Positions 1 through 7,892 of a stretch of DNA of 34,432 bases are shown in pieces. This DNA is from an uncultured Mailhella sp. (GTDB taxonomy: Bacteria; Desulfobacterota; Desulfovibrionia; Desulfovibrionales; Desulfovibrionaceae). The translations under genes and the position numbers were made by a program. The stretch is taken from contig NZ_CALUWY010000027.1 in NCBI RefSeq assembly GCF_944324615.1, positions 1-34,432 of the forward strand, given 5' to 3'. Numbering within the stretch: the first letter of the stretch is position 1; every line of letters starts with the position of its first letter. The notes under the pieces were generated by a model, which saw nothing but the letters and a program-made list of their open reading frames with translations, was not told the DNA's origin and ran no database searches.

Positions 1-354
1 TTCACGTCCTTCGCAGCGTCCGCATCCTTCTTTTCCGCGCCGTCTCCGGCATCGCCGTTTCCGGTCTTCTGTGCCGGAGCGCTTTTCTGCTTCACGTCCT
101 TTGCAGCGTCCGCGTCCTTCTTTTCCGCGCCGTCTCCGGCATCGCCGTTTCCGGTCTTCTGCGCCGGAGCGCTCTTCTGCTTCACGTCCTTCGCAGCGTC
201 CGCGTCCTTCTTTTCCGCGCCGTCTCCGGCATCGCCGTTTCCGGTCTTCTGCGCCGGGGCGCTCTTCTGCTTCACGTCCTTCGCAGCGTCCGCATCCTTC
301 TTTTCCGCGCCGTCTCCGGCATCGCCGTTTCCGGTCTTCTGTGCCGGGGCGCTC
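1..354. repeat. 90-bp tandem repeat (four copies) inside the DHH gene
   Basis: Copies start at 1, 91, 181 and 271; the last ends near 354. Copies differ at only a few positions (for example gtgccggagc against gcgccggggc). Ninety bases is a multiple of three, so each copy adds 30 residues to the minus-strand protein without changing frame; each protein unit includes KQKSAPAQKTGNGDAG followed by a Lys/Asp/Ala stretch. The array continues past the left edge, so the copy number is unknown. Confidence 0.95.
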
Positions 355-1349
355 TTTCTGCGGCGCTTTTCCGCCGCCGCGTAGATGAGGCCGAACACAT
401 ATTCCTCAAGGCCGCTGCGCTCCTCGGCGGGCACGTCGGCAAGGGCGACCTCGGCCCGGGCCATGGTCTTGTGGCCGCCGCCGCTGCCCGTACCGGCAAA
501 CACGCCTGCGGCCACGGCCCCGAGATCCATTTTGCCGTAGCCGCCGCGGAACACCACGACGATGCGGCCCGCGCAGGAACCGCACACCGCCACCCAGCGC
601 AGACCGTGCACCTTGAGGAAGAAGTCGGCCACCACCACGAGAATGTCGGAACTGTCCACCTTGCCGAGCCACACATAGCTGCCCCTGCCGCAGGGACGCA
701 GGGTTTCCAGCGCCCGGGTGAAGTAGGGAAGCCACTCGGGCAGGTATTCGCTGCGGAGTATGCGGTTCATGATGGAGGCGTCGCCGAAGCGGCTCAGGTA
801 ATGGTAGGCGCGCATGTCCACTTCCGTGGCGTTGCGGCCGAAGGTGCCCGTGTCCGTGCGTATGCCGTACTGCAGGGCCGTGGCCAGAAGCCGCGCCGGG
901 CGTATGCCTGCGGAATACAGATATTCCGTCATGATGGTGCTCACGGAGCCGTAGCCGGGCCGTATGTCCTGAAAAGGCGCGGAACAGGGTTCCGTGGGCA
1001 GGGGGTGATGGTCGATGACCACGGAAAAGTCGATGCCCGCAAAGGCGGGATTGTGATGCGCCTGGGAATCCACCAGCGCAAAACGCTGTATTTTCTTGCG
1101 CATGGAGGCCCGCCACTTCACCACCGGAATATTCAGATAGCGGATCATGGCCAGATTGTCCGGCCGGCTGATCTCATTGGTGCGGGCAATGGTCACGCTC
1201 TTCACCCGGGAACGGATGATGCGCTGCAACGCCATGGCGCTGGCCAGAGCATCCGGATCGGCGGTGATGAGTATGGCCCACGACTCCTCCCTGTCGAGCA
1301 GAGACTGAAGAAGCGCAAGCTGCGCGGAAAGCACGCGGAAATAAGCCAT
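1..1349 (-). CDS. DHH/DHHA1 phosphoesterase (NrnA-like) with repetitive C-terminal tail, partial
   Basis: The gene starts at an ATG at 1349 and has no stop before the left edge, so its C-terminus is missing. The catalytic core shows an aspartate-rich motif near residues 28-35 (ITADPDALASA), VDSQAHHN near 93-100, IDHH at 112-115, and a DHHA1-type GSGGGHK at 288-294. Proteins of this class are Mn-dependent phosphoesterases acting on nano-RNA, pAp or cyclic dinucleotides; which substrate applies here cannot be told. From about residue 326 the conserved domain ends and a hydrophilic Lys/Ala/Asp/Gly-rich tail begins, made of a 30-residue unit repeated four times and continuing out of the window. 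Such a tail is not usual for the family. A polyprenyl synthase gene lies 65 bp upstream on the same strand, so the two may be cotranscribed. Confidence 0.88.
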   Translation of the reverse strand, partial: MAYFRVLSAQLALLQSLLDREESWAILITADPDALASAMALQRIIRSRVKSVTIARTNEISRPDNLAMIRYLNIPVVKWRASMRKKIQRFALVDSQAHHNPAFAGIDFSVVIDHHPLPTEPCSAPFQDIRPGYGSVSTIMTEYLYSAGIRPARLLATALQYGIRTDTGTFGRNATEVDMRAYHYLSRFGDASIMNRILRSEYLPEWLPYFTRALETLRPCGRGSYVWLGKVDSSDILVVVADFFLKVHGLRWVAVCGSCAGRIVVVFRGGYGKMDLGAVAAGVFAGTGSGGGHKTMARAEVALADVPAEERSGLEEYVFGLIYAAAEKRRRKSAPAQKTGNGDAGDGAEKKDADAAKDVKQKSAPAQKTGNGDAGDGAEKKDADAAKDVKQKSAPAQKTGNGDAGDGAEKKDADAAKDVKQKSAPAQKTGNGDAGDGAEKKDADAAKDV

Positions 1350-1414
1350 CTGCCTCTCTCCTGAAAAACTCCCTCCGGGAAACGCCGCTCTTTTCTCCGA
1401 TGCGGGCGCGCTCC

Positions 1415-2380
1415 CTACGACCTGCGGTTGCGCACGAAATCCAGCGCCTCGCGGAAAAGCTTCTGTTCAAAGCGCTGAGGCAGGCCGTCCAGGCTCTTTT
1501 CCGCCTTGTCGAGGTACTCACCCGCCATGGCGCGCGTTTCCGCGTCGAATCCGAGCCTGCGTATGTCGGAAGACACGCGGGCGCGGTCTTCCTGCGTGAA
1601 GGAACCTTCGCGGAACTTCGCGCAGAAGGCTTCCCTGTCGCAGCGGGGAAGAAATTCCAGATACTTCATGATGGGCGGGGTGAACTTGCCTTCCACAAGG
1701 TCGCCTCCCGTGGGCTTGCCGGTCACGGATTCATCGGCAAAGTCCAGGGCGTCGTCCACCATCTGGAAGGCTATGCCGAGGTTCAGGCCGTATTCGGAAA
1801 TGGCCTCCACCTGCGCTTCCGAAGCGCCGGCATAGAGCGCGCCCAGGCGGCAGGAACCCTTGATGAGCCAGCCCGTCTTCCCGGCCACGATGTCCACATA
1901 TTCCCCCATGCTGTGGGTGAGAGAATGCTGAAGCGCGATTTCATGGGCTTCCCCGGAAGCCGTCATGAGCACCGCTTCCGACACGCAGGCAAGAAGCTCC
2001 GGCCGGTGGAACACGGCCGTCCTGTGGCTTGCGGCGGCAAGAAGCGCGTCCCCGGCGAGAATGGCGCGGGGCACGTCGTAGCACACATGGGCGGCCTGCC
2101 TGCCCCGGCGCGAATCCGCGCCGTCGAGCACGTCGTCATGCAGGAGCGTGGCCACATGGATCATTTCGGGAATGACGGCAAGCTCATACAGTTCCGGGCC
2201 CTCCGCGCCGAAAAGGCGCGCCGAGGCCAGGGTCATCAGGGGGCGCAGGCGTTTGCCGCCGGCAAGCAGGACATGAGCGGCAATCTCGCGCAGGGGCTCG
2301 GGCATGGAAGCCAGTTCCTTTTCCAGCGCGGCGTTCACCTTCGCCTGCTCATATTTCAGCACGGACATGAATGTTATCAT
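1415..2380 (-). CDS. ispB: Long-chain polyprenyl diphosphate synthase
   Basis: This trans-prenyltransferase condenses isopentenyl diphosphate onto an allylic diphosphate. It has GGKRLRP near residue 37, the first aspartate-rich motif LLHDDVLD, and the second motif FQMVDDALDF. Alanine and threonine just before the first aspartate motif (ATLLHDD) match octaprenyl-type enzymes (IspB) rather than short-chain farnesyl synthases, so a quinone side-chain role is likely; chain length is inference. The start at 2380 is chosen because AGAGG lies about 9 bases upstream; an ATG at 2368 is also possible, and the longer reading from 2440 has no better ribosome site. The product is 321 aa, normal for the family. 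It is followed by the DHH gene on the same strand. Confidence 0.88.
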   Translation of the reverse strand: MITFMSVLKYEQAKVNAALEKELASMPEPLREIAAHVLLAGGKRLRPLMTLASARLFGAEGPELYELAVIPEMIHVATLLHDDVLDGADSRRGRQAAHVCYDVPRAILAGDALLAAASHRTAVFHRPELLACVSEAVLMTASGEAHEIALQHSLTHSMGEYVDIVAGKTGWLIKGSCRLGALYAGASEAQVEAISEYGLNLGIAFQMVDDALDFADESVTGKPTGGDLVEGKFTPPIMKYLEFLPRCDREAFCAKFREGSFTQEDRARVSSDIRRLGFDAETRAMAGEYLDKAEKSLDGLPQRFEQKLFREALDFVRNRRS

Positions 2381-2637
2381 AACCAAAAACCTCTGCCCGG
2401 AGGGGCTTCTCGGAAACTCTCCCCTCCTTTTTGAACGCATTTTTCATTCTGCGCAAGCATTTTCGTCCCGCCTGAGCAGGGGGCGGGGGGCTTTTTTCCC
2501 TGCCCTTTTTTCTCCCCTTCACCGCCCTGAAGCGCGTTGCGTCCCTTGCGCGGAATCCCGCGCGAAAAGCAGGGCTCCGCGCCCCATTTCCCATGGTGCG
2601 CGCCGCCTTCGGGCCATGGAGGACGGCCAAAAAAAAC

Positions 2638-2666
2638 TTTACAAGTCGGCCGATACCTAGGATACT
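2638..2666 (+). promoter_or_regulatory. Possible sigma-70-type promoter before the DUF2065-glmU pair
   Basis: TTTACA (2638-2643) and GATACT (2661-2666) are separated by 17 bp. The predicted transcription start would fall almost on the ATG at 2673, which would leave little or no leader, while AGGA at 2660-2663 could act as a ribosome site for a longer transcript. The two readings conflict, so this is a weak call. Nothing else is clear in the 2441-2672 gap. Confidence 0.25.
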
Positions 2667-2672
2667 GCCGCG

Positions 2673-2882
2673 ATGAATTTCAATCTTTCCCTGTTTCTCG
2701 CCGCGCTGGGGCTGGCCTGCTTTCTGGAGGCTCTGCCCTGGATCGTCTCGCCTGCGAAAACGCGCGAGGCCCTGCGCCTGCTCTTCTCCCTTTCCGACGG
2801 GCAGCTGCGTACCGGCGGCATCCTTCTGCTGGCCCTCGGCCTTCTTGTCTGCGCTGCGGGCCGCGCCCTCCGTGGAGACTGA
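2673..2882 (+). CDS. DUF2065 family small membrane protein
   Basis: A 69-residue protein with two hydrophobic segments (about residues 5-25 and 45-63) joined by a short charged loop containing SPAKTREALR. Pattern and length fit DUF2065 (YjeT-like) inner-membrane proteins, whose function is not established. The stop codon is separated from the glmU start by a single base, so the two are very probably translationally coupled. An upstream AGGA serves as a modest ribosome site. Confidence 0.75.
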   Translation: MNFNLSLFLAALGLACFLEALPWIVSPAKTREALRLLFSLSDGQLRTGGILLLALGLLVCAAGRALRGD

Positions 2883-2883
2883 C

Positions 2884-4293
2884 ATGACCTACCATAACGC
2901 CCCCGTCCGTACGGACGCCCTCATTCTCGCCGCCGGCAAAGGCACGCGCATGCCCTCCCCCCGCCCGAAGGTACTTCAGACGCTTCTCGGGGAAACCATG
3001 CTCTCCCTGGTGACGGCCGCTCTCGCCAAGGTGCCCGGCACGGGCCGCATCCTCACCCTCACAGGCAACGAGGCCGCCATGGTGGAGGCCGAAGCCGCCC
3101 GCACGGCCGCAAGACTGGGCCGCGAAGCCTGCTGCATACGGCAGGAAAGGCAGCTCGGCACGGGGCACGCCCTCATGACGGCCATGCCCCACCTTGAAGG
3201 CGACGGCTGCGTGCTTGTGGTGAACGGCGACACGCCCCTCATCACGCCGGAGGTGCTCACAAGCTTTCTGGAAAAAGCCGCCGGCGCGGACGTGGCCTTT
3301 CTGAGCGTGGAACTCGACGATCCGGCCTCCTACGGCCGCGTGGTGCGCAAGGAAGGCAGGGTGCATGCCATTGTGGAGGCAAAGGACTTCGACCCGGCGC
3401 TCTACGGCCCCCGGGAAGAGGCCCGCGAGGTGAACACCGGCATCTATCTCTTTTCCCTGCCTGCGGTGCGCCGCCTGCTGCCCTCCCTTTCCTGCGAGAA
3501 CGCCGGAGGGGAATACTACATCACCGACCTCGTCGCCCTGGGGCTTCAGGCGGGCATGGACGTGCGCGGCATACGCGCCGAAGGCGCGGGCTGCGAGGCT
3601 GCGGCGCTGCTCGGGGTGAACACCCCTGCGGAACTTGCCGTGGCGGAAGAAATCCTCACCTCACGCAGAACCGGGGAACTGCTGGCCCTGGGCGTGATCC
3701 TGCACTCCCCCTCCCTTGTGCGCATAAGCCCCTTCAGCCGTGTGGAACGCGGCGCGGAAATCTTCGGCCCCTGCGAAATCTACGGCGATTCGGTGATTGA
3801 AGGCGGCGCGCTCATCCGTTCCCACGGCGTCATCCGCGACGCGCGCATCGAAGGCGGCGTGGAAGTGAAGGAATTCTGCCACATCGAAGGCGCGGAAGTG
3901 AAACAGGGCGCCCTCATCGGCCCGTGGGCAAGGCTTCGCCCGCAGACGCTGGTGGAGGAAGGCGCCCATGTGGGCAACTTCGTGGAGCTGAAGAAGACGC
4001 GCCTCGGCAAGGGTTCCAAGGCCAACCACCTCACCTATCTCGGCGATGCCGAGGTGGGAGGCGGCGTCAACTTCGGCGCAGGCACCATTACCTGCAACTA
4101 CGACGGCACCCACAAGTTCCGCACCCTCATCGGGGAAGACTGCTTCATCGGCAGCAACACCTCGCTGGTGGCTCCGGTGAGCATAGGCGACAACGCGCTT
4201 GTGGGCGCAGGTTCCGTGATCGTGGAAGACGTGCCCGCGGGCAAACTTGCCCTGGGCAGAGGAAGACAGGTCATCAAGGAGAGGAAGAAGTAG
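2884..4293 (+). CDS. glmU: Bifunctional GlmU: N-acetyltransferase / UDP-GlcNAc pyrophosphorylase
   Basis: Makes UDP-N-acetylglucosamine for peptidoglycan and lipopolysaccharide from glucosamine-1-phosphate in two cytoplasmic steps. The N-terminal uridylyltransferase domain shows LILAAGKGTRM near residue 14 with a conserved KVLQ lysine, then NGDTPL. The C-terminal half is a left-handed beta-helix acetyltransferase with hexapeptide repeats, containing NHLTYLGDAEVGGG and GAGTITCNYDG. At 469 aa it is slightly longer than the usual size of about 456. The start at 2884 is chosen because it lies one base after the DUF2065 stop; the longer in-frame reading from 2845 overlaps that gene. Confidence 0.96.
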   Translation: MTYHNAPVRTDALILAAGKGTRMPSPRPKVLQTLLGETMLSLVTAALAKVPGTGRILTLTGNEAAMVEAEAARTAARLGREACCIRQERQLGTGHALMTAMPHLEGDGCVLVVNGDTPLITPEVLTSFLEKAAGADVAFLSVELDDPASYGRVVRKEGRVHAIVEAKDFDPALYGPREEAREVNTGIYLFSLPAVRRLLPSLSCENAGGEYYITDLVALGLQAGMDVRGIRAEGAGCEAAALLGVNTPAELAVAEEILTSRRTGELLALGVILHSPSLVRISPFSRVERGAEIFGPCEIYGDSVIEGGALIRSHGVIRDARIEGGVEVKEFCHIEGAEVKQGALIGPWARLRPQTLVEEGAHVGNFVELKKTRLGKGSKANHLTYLGDAEVGGGVNFGAGTITCNYDGTHKFRTLIGEDCFIGSNTSLVAPVSIGDNALVGAGSVIVEDVPAGKLALGRGRQVIKERKK

Positions 4294-4310
4294 CTTCCGG
4301 CCCTGAAAAC

Positions 4311-4339
4311 TTGACTATTCCGCCCGGAATATCCATTCT
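4311..4339 (+). promoter_or_regulatory. Candidate hisD promoter with an operator-like palindrome
   Basis: TTGACT (4311-4316) is followed after 17 bp by CATTCT (4334-4339), a good -35 with a poor -10. The spacer holds a perfect inverted repeat, ATTCCG-CC-CGGAAT, at 4317-4330, placed where a repressor would block polymerase. It lies in the glmU-hisD gap, about 60 bp before the hisD start. The binding protein is unknown. Confidence 0.35.
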
Positions 4340-4396
4340 GTGCAGCGCGACGCGCCATGTGCGGCGAACGTCGCCAACTCCAAGGAGAAAGATACC

Positions 4397-5713
4397 ATGT
4401 CTTGTCGCATATTGAATATCAGGTCCACCGCCGACGCGGAAGCGACGGCCTTTTTCCAGCGCCTTGCCGAGCGCGGCAACCCCGCCGACGGTTCCGGGCA
4501 GGACGTGGAAAATCAGGTGCGCGCCATCCTTGCCGATGTGCGTGAACGCGGCGACGCGGCGCTTCTGGAGCGCACCCGCGCCTTCGACGCGCCGGAAATG
4601 ACCATGCCCTTTGCCGTTCCTCAGGAGGAACTGGCCCGCGCCGCAGCCTCCATTTCCGGCGAGGAACGCAGCGTCATCGTGGAGGCGGCCTCCCACATCC
4701 GCGCCTTCCATGAGGCGCAGAAGGACAAATCGTGGTTCATCACCCGTGAAGACGGTTCCATTCTCGGCCAGAAGGTGGACGCCGTGGACCGTGCGGGCCT
4801 CTATGTGCCCGGCGGCAAGGGCGGCGACACGCCGCTCATCTCCTCCATGCTCATGGGCGCCATTCCCGCCCAGGTGGCCGGAGTGAAGGAAATAGCCGTG
4901 GTCACGCCCCCGCGCGCCGACGGCACGCTGAACCCCTACATGCTGGCCGCCGCCTATCTTCTGGACATCAACGAAGTCTACCGCGTGGGCGGGCCCTGGT
5001 CCATTGCCGCGCTGGCCTACGGCACGCAGGAAATCCGCCCCGTGGACGTCATCGCCGGGCCGGGCAACATCTTCGTGACCACGGCCAAGAAGCTGGTGCA
5101 GGGCAAGGTGGGCATAGACATGATCGCCGGGCCCAGCGAAATTCTGGTGCTGGCCGATGAAAGCGCCAACGCCGAATGGGTGGCCGCCGACATGCTCTCC
5201 CAGGCCGAACACGACAGACTGGCCTCGGCCGTGCTCGTGACCACCAGCTCGCTTCTGGCCGACAGGGTGGCCTCGGCGCTGGAACGCCGCGTGGCGGAAC
5301 TGCCCCGCGCCGACATCGCCCGCGCCTCCCTTGAGAACTGGAGCGCCATCATTCAGGTGCCCGATCTTTCCGTGGGCGTGGACATGGCCAACCTCATCGC
5401 GCCCGAACACATGGAAGTGTGCACCGCCTCCCCCTGGGAAGTGCTGCCCGCCATCCGTCACGCCGGGGCCGTGTTCCTCGGCCAGTATTCCCCCGAACCT
5501 GTGGGCGACTACTACGCCGGGCCCAACCACGTTCTGCCCACCCTCGGCACCGCGCGCCATTCCTCGGCCCTCAGCGTGCAGACATTCTGCAAGAGAACCA
5601 GCGTCATAGCCGCGTCGCGCAGTTTCACCTCCGGCCACGCCTCCTCCATCGCGCTGCTTGCCCGGCTGGAAGGCCTTGAAGCCCACGCCCGTTCCGTGGA
5701 GCTTCGCGGCTGA
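4397..5713 (+). CDS. hisD: Histidinol dehydrogenase
   Basis: Catalyses the last two oxidations of histidine synthesis, L-histidinol to L-histidine, using NAD and zinc. Recognisable blocks are GLYVPGGKGGDTPLISSML, the IAGPGNIFVTTAKK segment, SQAEHD (Gln and His zinc ligands), IAPEHME (catalytic Glu-His pair), GDYYAGPNHVLPT (Asp ligand) and SGHAS near the end (His ligand). The 438-aa length is normal. AAGGAG precedes the ATG. No other his genes are in the window, so hisD is dispersed here; purC follows 40 bp later and may be cotranscribed. Confidence 0.97.
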   Translation: MSCRILNIRSTADAEATAFFQRLAERGNPADGSGQDVENQVRAILADVRERGDAALLERTRAFDAPEMTMPFAVPQEELARAAASISGEERSVIVEAASHIRAFHEAQKDKSWFITREDGSILGQKVDAVDRAGLYVPGGKGGDTPLISSMLMGAIPAQVAGVKEIAVVTPPRADGTLNPYMLAAAYLLDINEVYRVGGPWSIAALAYGTQEIRPVDVIAGPGNIFVTTAKKLVQGKVGIDMIAGPSEILVLADESANAEWVAADMLSQAEHDRLASAVLVTTSSLLADRVASALERRVAELPRADIARASLENWSAIIQVPDLSVGVDMANLIAPEHMEVCTASPWEVLPAIRHAGAVFLGQYSPEPVGDYYAGPNHVLPTLGTARHSSALSVQTFCKRTSVIAASRSFTSGHASSIALLARLEGLEAHARSVELRG

Positions 5714-5753
5714 TCCGCCGCAACCCTTATCCTGCTTTTCGAGGTCTCATTCC

Positions 5754-6659
5754 ATGCAATCTCTGCCCTATCCCGTCGTCACCTCCACCAGCCTGCCCGG
5801 TTTCCGCATGTGCGGCCGCGGCAAGGTGCGCGACATCTACGACATTGATGAAAAGACGCTGCTCATCGTCACCACCGACCGCATGTCCGCCTTCGATGTC
5901 ATCCTCGGCGATCCCATTCCGTGGAAGGGCGTCATCCTGAACCAGCTTACCCTGTTCTGGATGGAAAAATTCTCCCATCTCATCCCCAACCACATCGTGG
6001 AATCGGATGTGGACAAGTACCCCGCCGCCCTGCGCCCCTTCCGCGATCAGCTCGCCGGGCGTTCCGTGCTGGCCAGAAAGGCCGAACCCATCAAGGCCGA
6101 ATGCATCGTGCGCGGCTATATCGCGGGTTCGGGCTGGAAGTCCTACCAGAAGGACCGCACGCTGTGCAACGTGAAGCTGCCCGAAGGCCTGCTGGAAGAC
6201 GCCAAACTTCCTTCCGTGATGTTCACGCCCTCCACCAAGGGCGAAGCCGGCACCCACGACATGAACATCAGCCTTGAGGAAATGCGCGCCATCGTGGGCC
6301 GCGAACATGCCGACAAGGCGGCCGAAACCGCCCTTGCCATCTACCGCGAAGCCTCGGAATACGCGGCCGGGCGCGGCATCATCATTGCCGACACCAAGTT
6401 CGAATTCGGCCTCGTCGACGGCAGGCTCACCCTCATCGACGAAGTGCTCACCCCCGATTCCTCCCGCTTCTGGCCCGCCGCCGGTTACGAACCCGGCCAC
6501 AGCCAGCCCAGCTTCGACAAGCAGTATCTGCGCGACTGGCTGGAAACCCAGGACTGGGACAAGACGCCCCCGGCCCCCGCGCTCCCCGACACGGTGCGCG
6601 ACACCACCGCAGAAAAATATCAGGAAGCGTTCCGCCTGCTTACGGGCCGCTCCCTGTAA
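5754..6659 (+). CDS. purC: SAICAR synthase (purine synthesis), long type
   Basis: Joins CAIR and aspartate with ATP to give SAICAR. The GKVRDIY motif near residue 24, TTDRMSAFDV, RGYIAGSGWKSYQ, and GLVDGRLTLIDEVLTPDSSRFW are all present and intact. At 301 aa it belongs to the longer ADE1-like type rather than the E. coli type of about 237 aa. GAGG at 5741 sets the start at 5754; an in-frame extension back to 5658 runs inside hisD and was rejected. fabI follows 38 bp downstream. Confidence 0.96.
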   Translation: MQSLPYPVVTSTSLPGFRMCGRGKVRDIYDIDEKTLLIVTTDRMSAFDVILGDPIPWKGVILNQLTLFWMEKFSHLIPNHIVESDVDKYPAALRPFRDQLAGRSVLARKAEPIKAECIVRGYIAGSGWKSYQKDRTLCNVKLPEGLLEDAKLPSVMFTPSTKGEAGTHDMNISLEEMRAIVGREHADKAAETALAIYREASEYAAGRGIIIADTKFEFGLVDGRLTLIDEVLTPDSSRFWPAAGYEPGHSQPSFDKQYLRDWLETQDWDKTPPAPALPDTVRDTTAEKYQEAFRLLTGRSL

Positions 6660-6697
6660 CCTCCCCCCTCTATCAACATCCATCAAAGGAGAGGAAT

Positions 6698-7462
6698 ATG
6701 CTTCTTGAAGGAAAAAAAGCCGTCATCTTCGGCGTGGCCAACAAGCACAGCATTGCCTACGGCATCTCTTCCGCCTTCCGCCGTGAGGGCGCCCAGCTTT
6801 CGTTCAGCTACCTGAACGACGCCCTGAAAAAGCGCGTCGATCCCATTTCCGCCGAACTTGGCGGCGACTTCACCTTCCCCTGCGACGTGTCGAGCGATGA
6901 GGACATCGCCCGTTCCGCGGAACTCGTGAAGGAAAAGTGGGGCAAGGTGGACGTGCTCATCCATTCCGTGGCCTTCGCCTCCAAGGACGACCTGAAGGGC
7001 CGCTATCTCGATACCTCCCGCGACGGCTTCAAGCTGGCGCTGGACATTTCCGCCTATTCCCTGGTGGCCCTGTGCAAGGCCTTCGAGCCTCTGCTCAACC
7101 CCGGCGCCTCCGTCATCTGCATGACCTACTACGGTTCGGAAAAGATGATCCCCAACTACAACGTGATGGGCGTGGCCAAGGCCGCCCTTGAAGCTTCCGT
7201 GCGCTACCTCGCCACGGACTTCGGCCCGGCCAACATCCGCGTCAACGCCATCAGCGCCGGCCCCATCCGCACCCTGGCCTCCTCCGGCATTTCCGACTTC
7301 CACCAGATCGGCACCATGTTCGAGCAGCGCGCCCCCCTGCACCGCCTCGTCACCATCGACGAAGTGGGCAACGCCGCCGCCTTCCTGGCTTCCGATCTCG
7401 CCTCGGGCGTGACCGGCGAAATCCTCTATGTGGACAACGGCTTCCAGAGCACCGCGCTTTAA
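6698..7462 (+). CDS. fabI: Enoyl-[acyl-carrier-protein] reductase FabI
   Basis: NADH-dependent reductase of the final step of each fatty-acid elongation cycle. It is a short-chain dehydrogenase fold of 254 aa starting with KKAVIFGVANKHSIAYGI. The active-site lysine follows the tyrosine by the family spacing (PNYNVMGVAKAALE, Tyr-x6-Lys), and a substrate-loop ISAGPIRTLA segment is present. A strong AAAGGAGAGG lies just before the ATG. A weak GC hairpin (7470-7491) follows the stop but lacks a T tract. Confidence 0.95.
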   Translation: MLLEGKKAVIFGVANKHSIAYGISSAFRREGAQLSFSYLNDALKKRVDPISAELGGDFTFPCDVSSDEDIARSAELVKEKWGKVDVLIHSVAFASKDDLKGRYLDTSRDGFKLALDISAYSLVALCKAFEPLLNPGASVICMTYYGSEKMIPNYNVMGVAKAALEASVRYLATDFGPANIRVNAISAGPIRTLASSGISDFHQIGTMFEQRAPLHRLVTIDEVGNAAAFLASDLASGVTGEILYVDNGFQSTAL

Positions 7463-7522
7463 AAAAAACGCGCCCCGCATCTGCCGGGCGCAAAACCCCG
7501 CGCTTTTCCCCAGGGAGCTTTC

Positions 7523-7618
7523 ATGGACGCAGTGGACGGCATCATCACGCTGATTCTTCTTGTACTTGCACTTTTTGCAGGCACAGGCCTGTACAGAGGC
7601 TCCTCCCCCTCATCCTGA
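7523..7618 (+). CDS. Putative 31-residue single-pass membrane peptide
   Basis: The frame reads MDAVDGIITLILLVLALFAG and then TGLYRGSSPSS before a TGA. It has a CAGGGAG ribosome site 6-7 bases before the ATG, one hydrophobic helix (about residues 7-24), and a short polar tail. No family is recognised. Support rests on the ribosome site and the clean helix, as the frame is too short for composition tests. It lies 60 bp after fabI and before a structured stretch that ends in a terminator. Confidence 0.45.
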   Translation: MDAVDGIITLILLVLALFAGTGLYRGSSPSS

Positions 7619-7635
7619 TTCCGGGTGGACCCCTT

Positions 7636-7725
7636 GCAGACGCGTGACGTCTGCCGCATGAAACCCCGCGGGGAGAAGAAAAAGCCGGACGATCAGCCCC
7701 CTTCCCGCACGTCGGGACGCTGATT
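7636..7725 (+). other. Structured intergenic stretch, possible small RNA or 3' UTR
   Basis: Three hairpins lie in a row: GCAGACG/CGTCTGC (7636-7654), a CCCCGCGGGG palindrome (about 7663-7672), and GATCAGC/GCTGATT enclosing TCCCG/CGGGA (7691-7724). The stretch ends with a strong terminator at 7761-7796. It does not match the SRP RNA, tmRNA, RNase P or 6S signatures I know. A processed transcript downstream of the small peptide gene is plausible but unproven. Confidence 0.3.
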
Positions 7726-7760
7726 GCGTCTTGCTCTCGCCTGCAAGCTGTCTTATGATG

Positions 7761-7796
7761 GAGGCTCCGGACGTTTTTGCGTCCGGGGCCTCTTTT
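7761..7796 (+). terminator. Rho-independent terminator
   Basis: A 13-bp stem with one G-T pair (7761-7773 with 7780-7792), a six-base loop, and TTTT. It closes the fabI/small-peptide unit and isolates the following lipoprotein gene. Confidence 0.85.
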
Positions 7797-7892
7797 CGGC
7801 ATGGGCTACGGCGCTGCTTCCGGGCACGCGCCCCTTCCGGCGCGCCGTTTCCCAAGGTCGCATGTTCCGCACAGCATAAAAGGACAAAAGCC

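Noticed and set aside
1..354. CRISPR array
   Set aside because: The repeat unit is contiguous with no unique spacers, and it is in frame with a coding gene.
7619..7760. SRP RNA, 6S RNA or tmRNA gene
   Set aside because: None of the characteristic conserved segments is present; only generic hairpins remain.
7731..7892. Earlier start for the lipoprotein gene
   Set aside because: It would place the terminator inside the coding region and bury the signal peptide.
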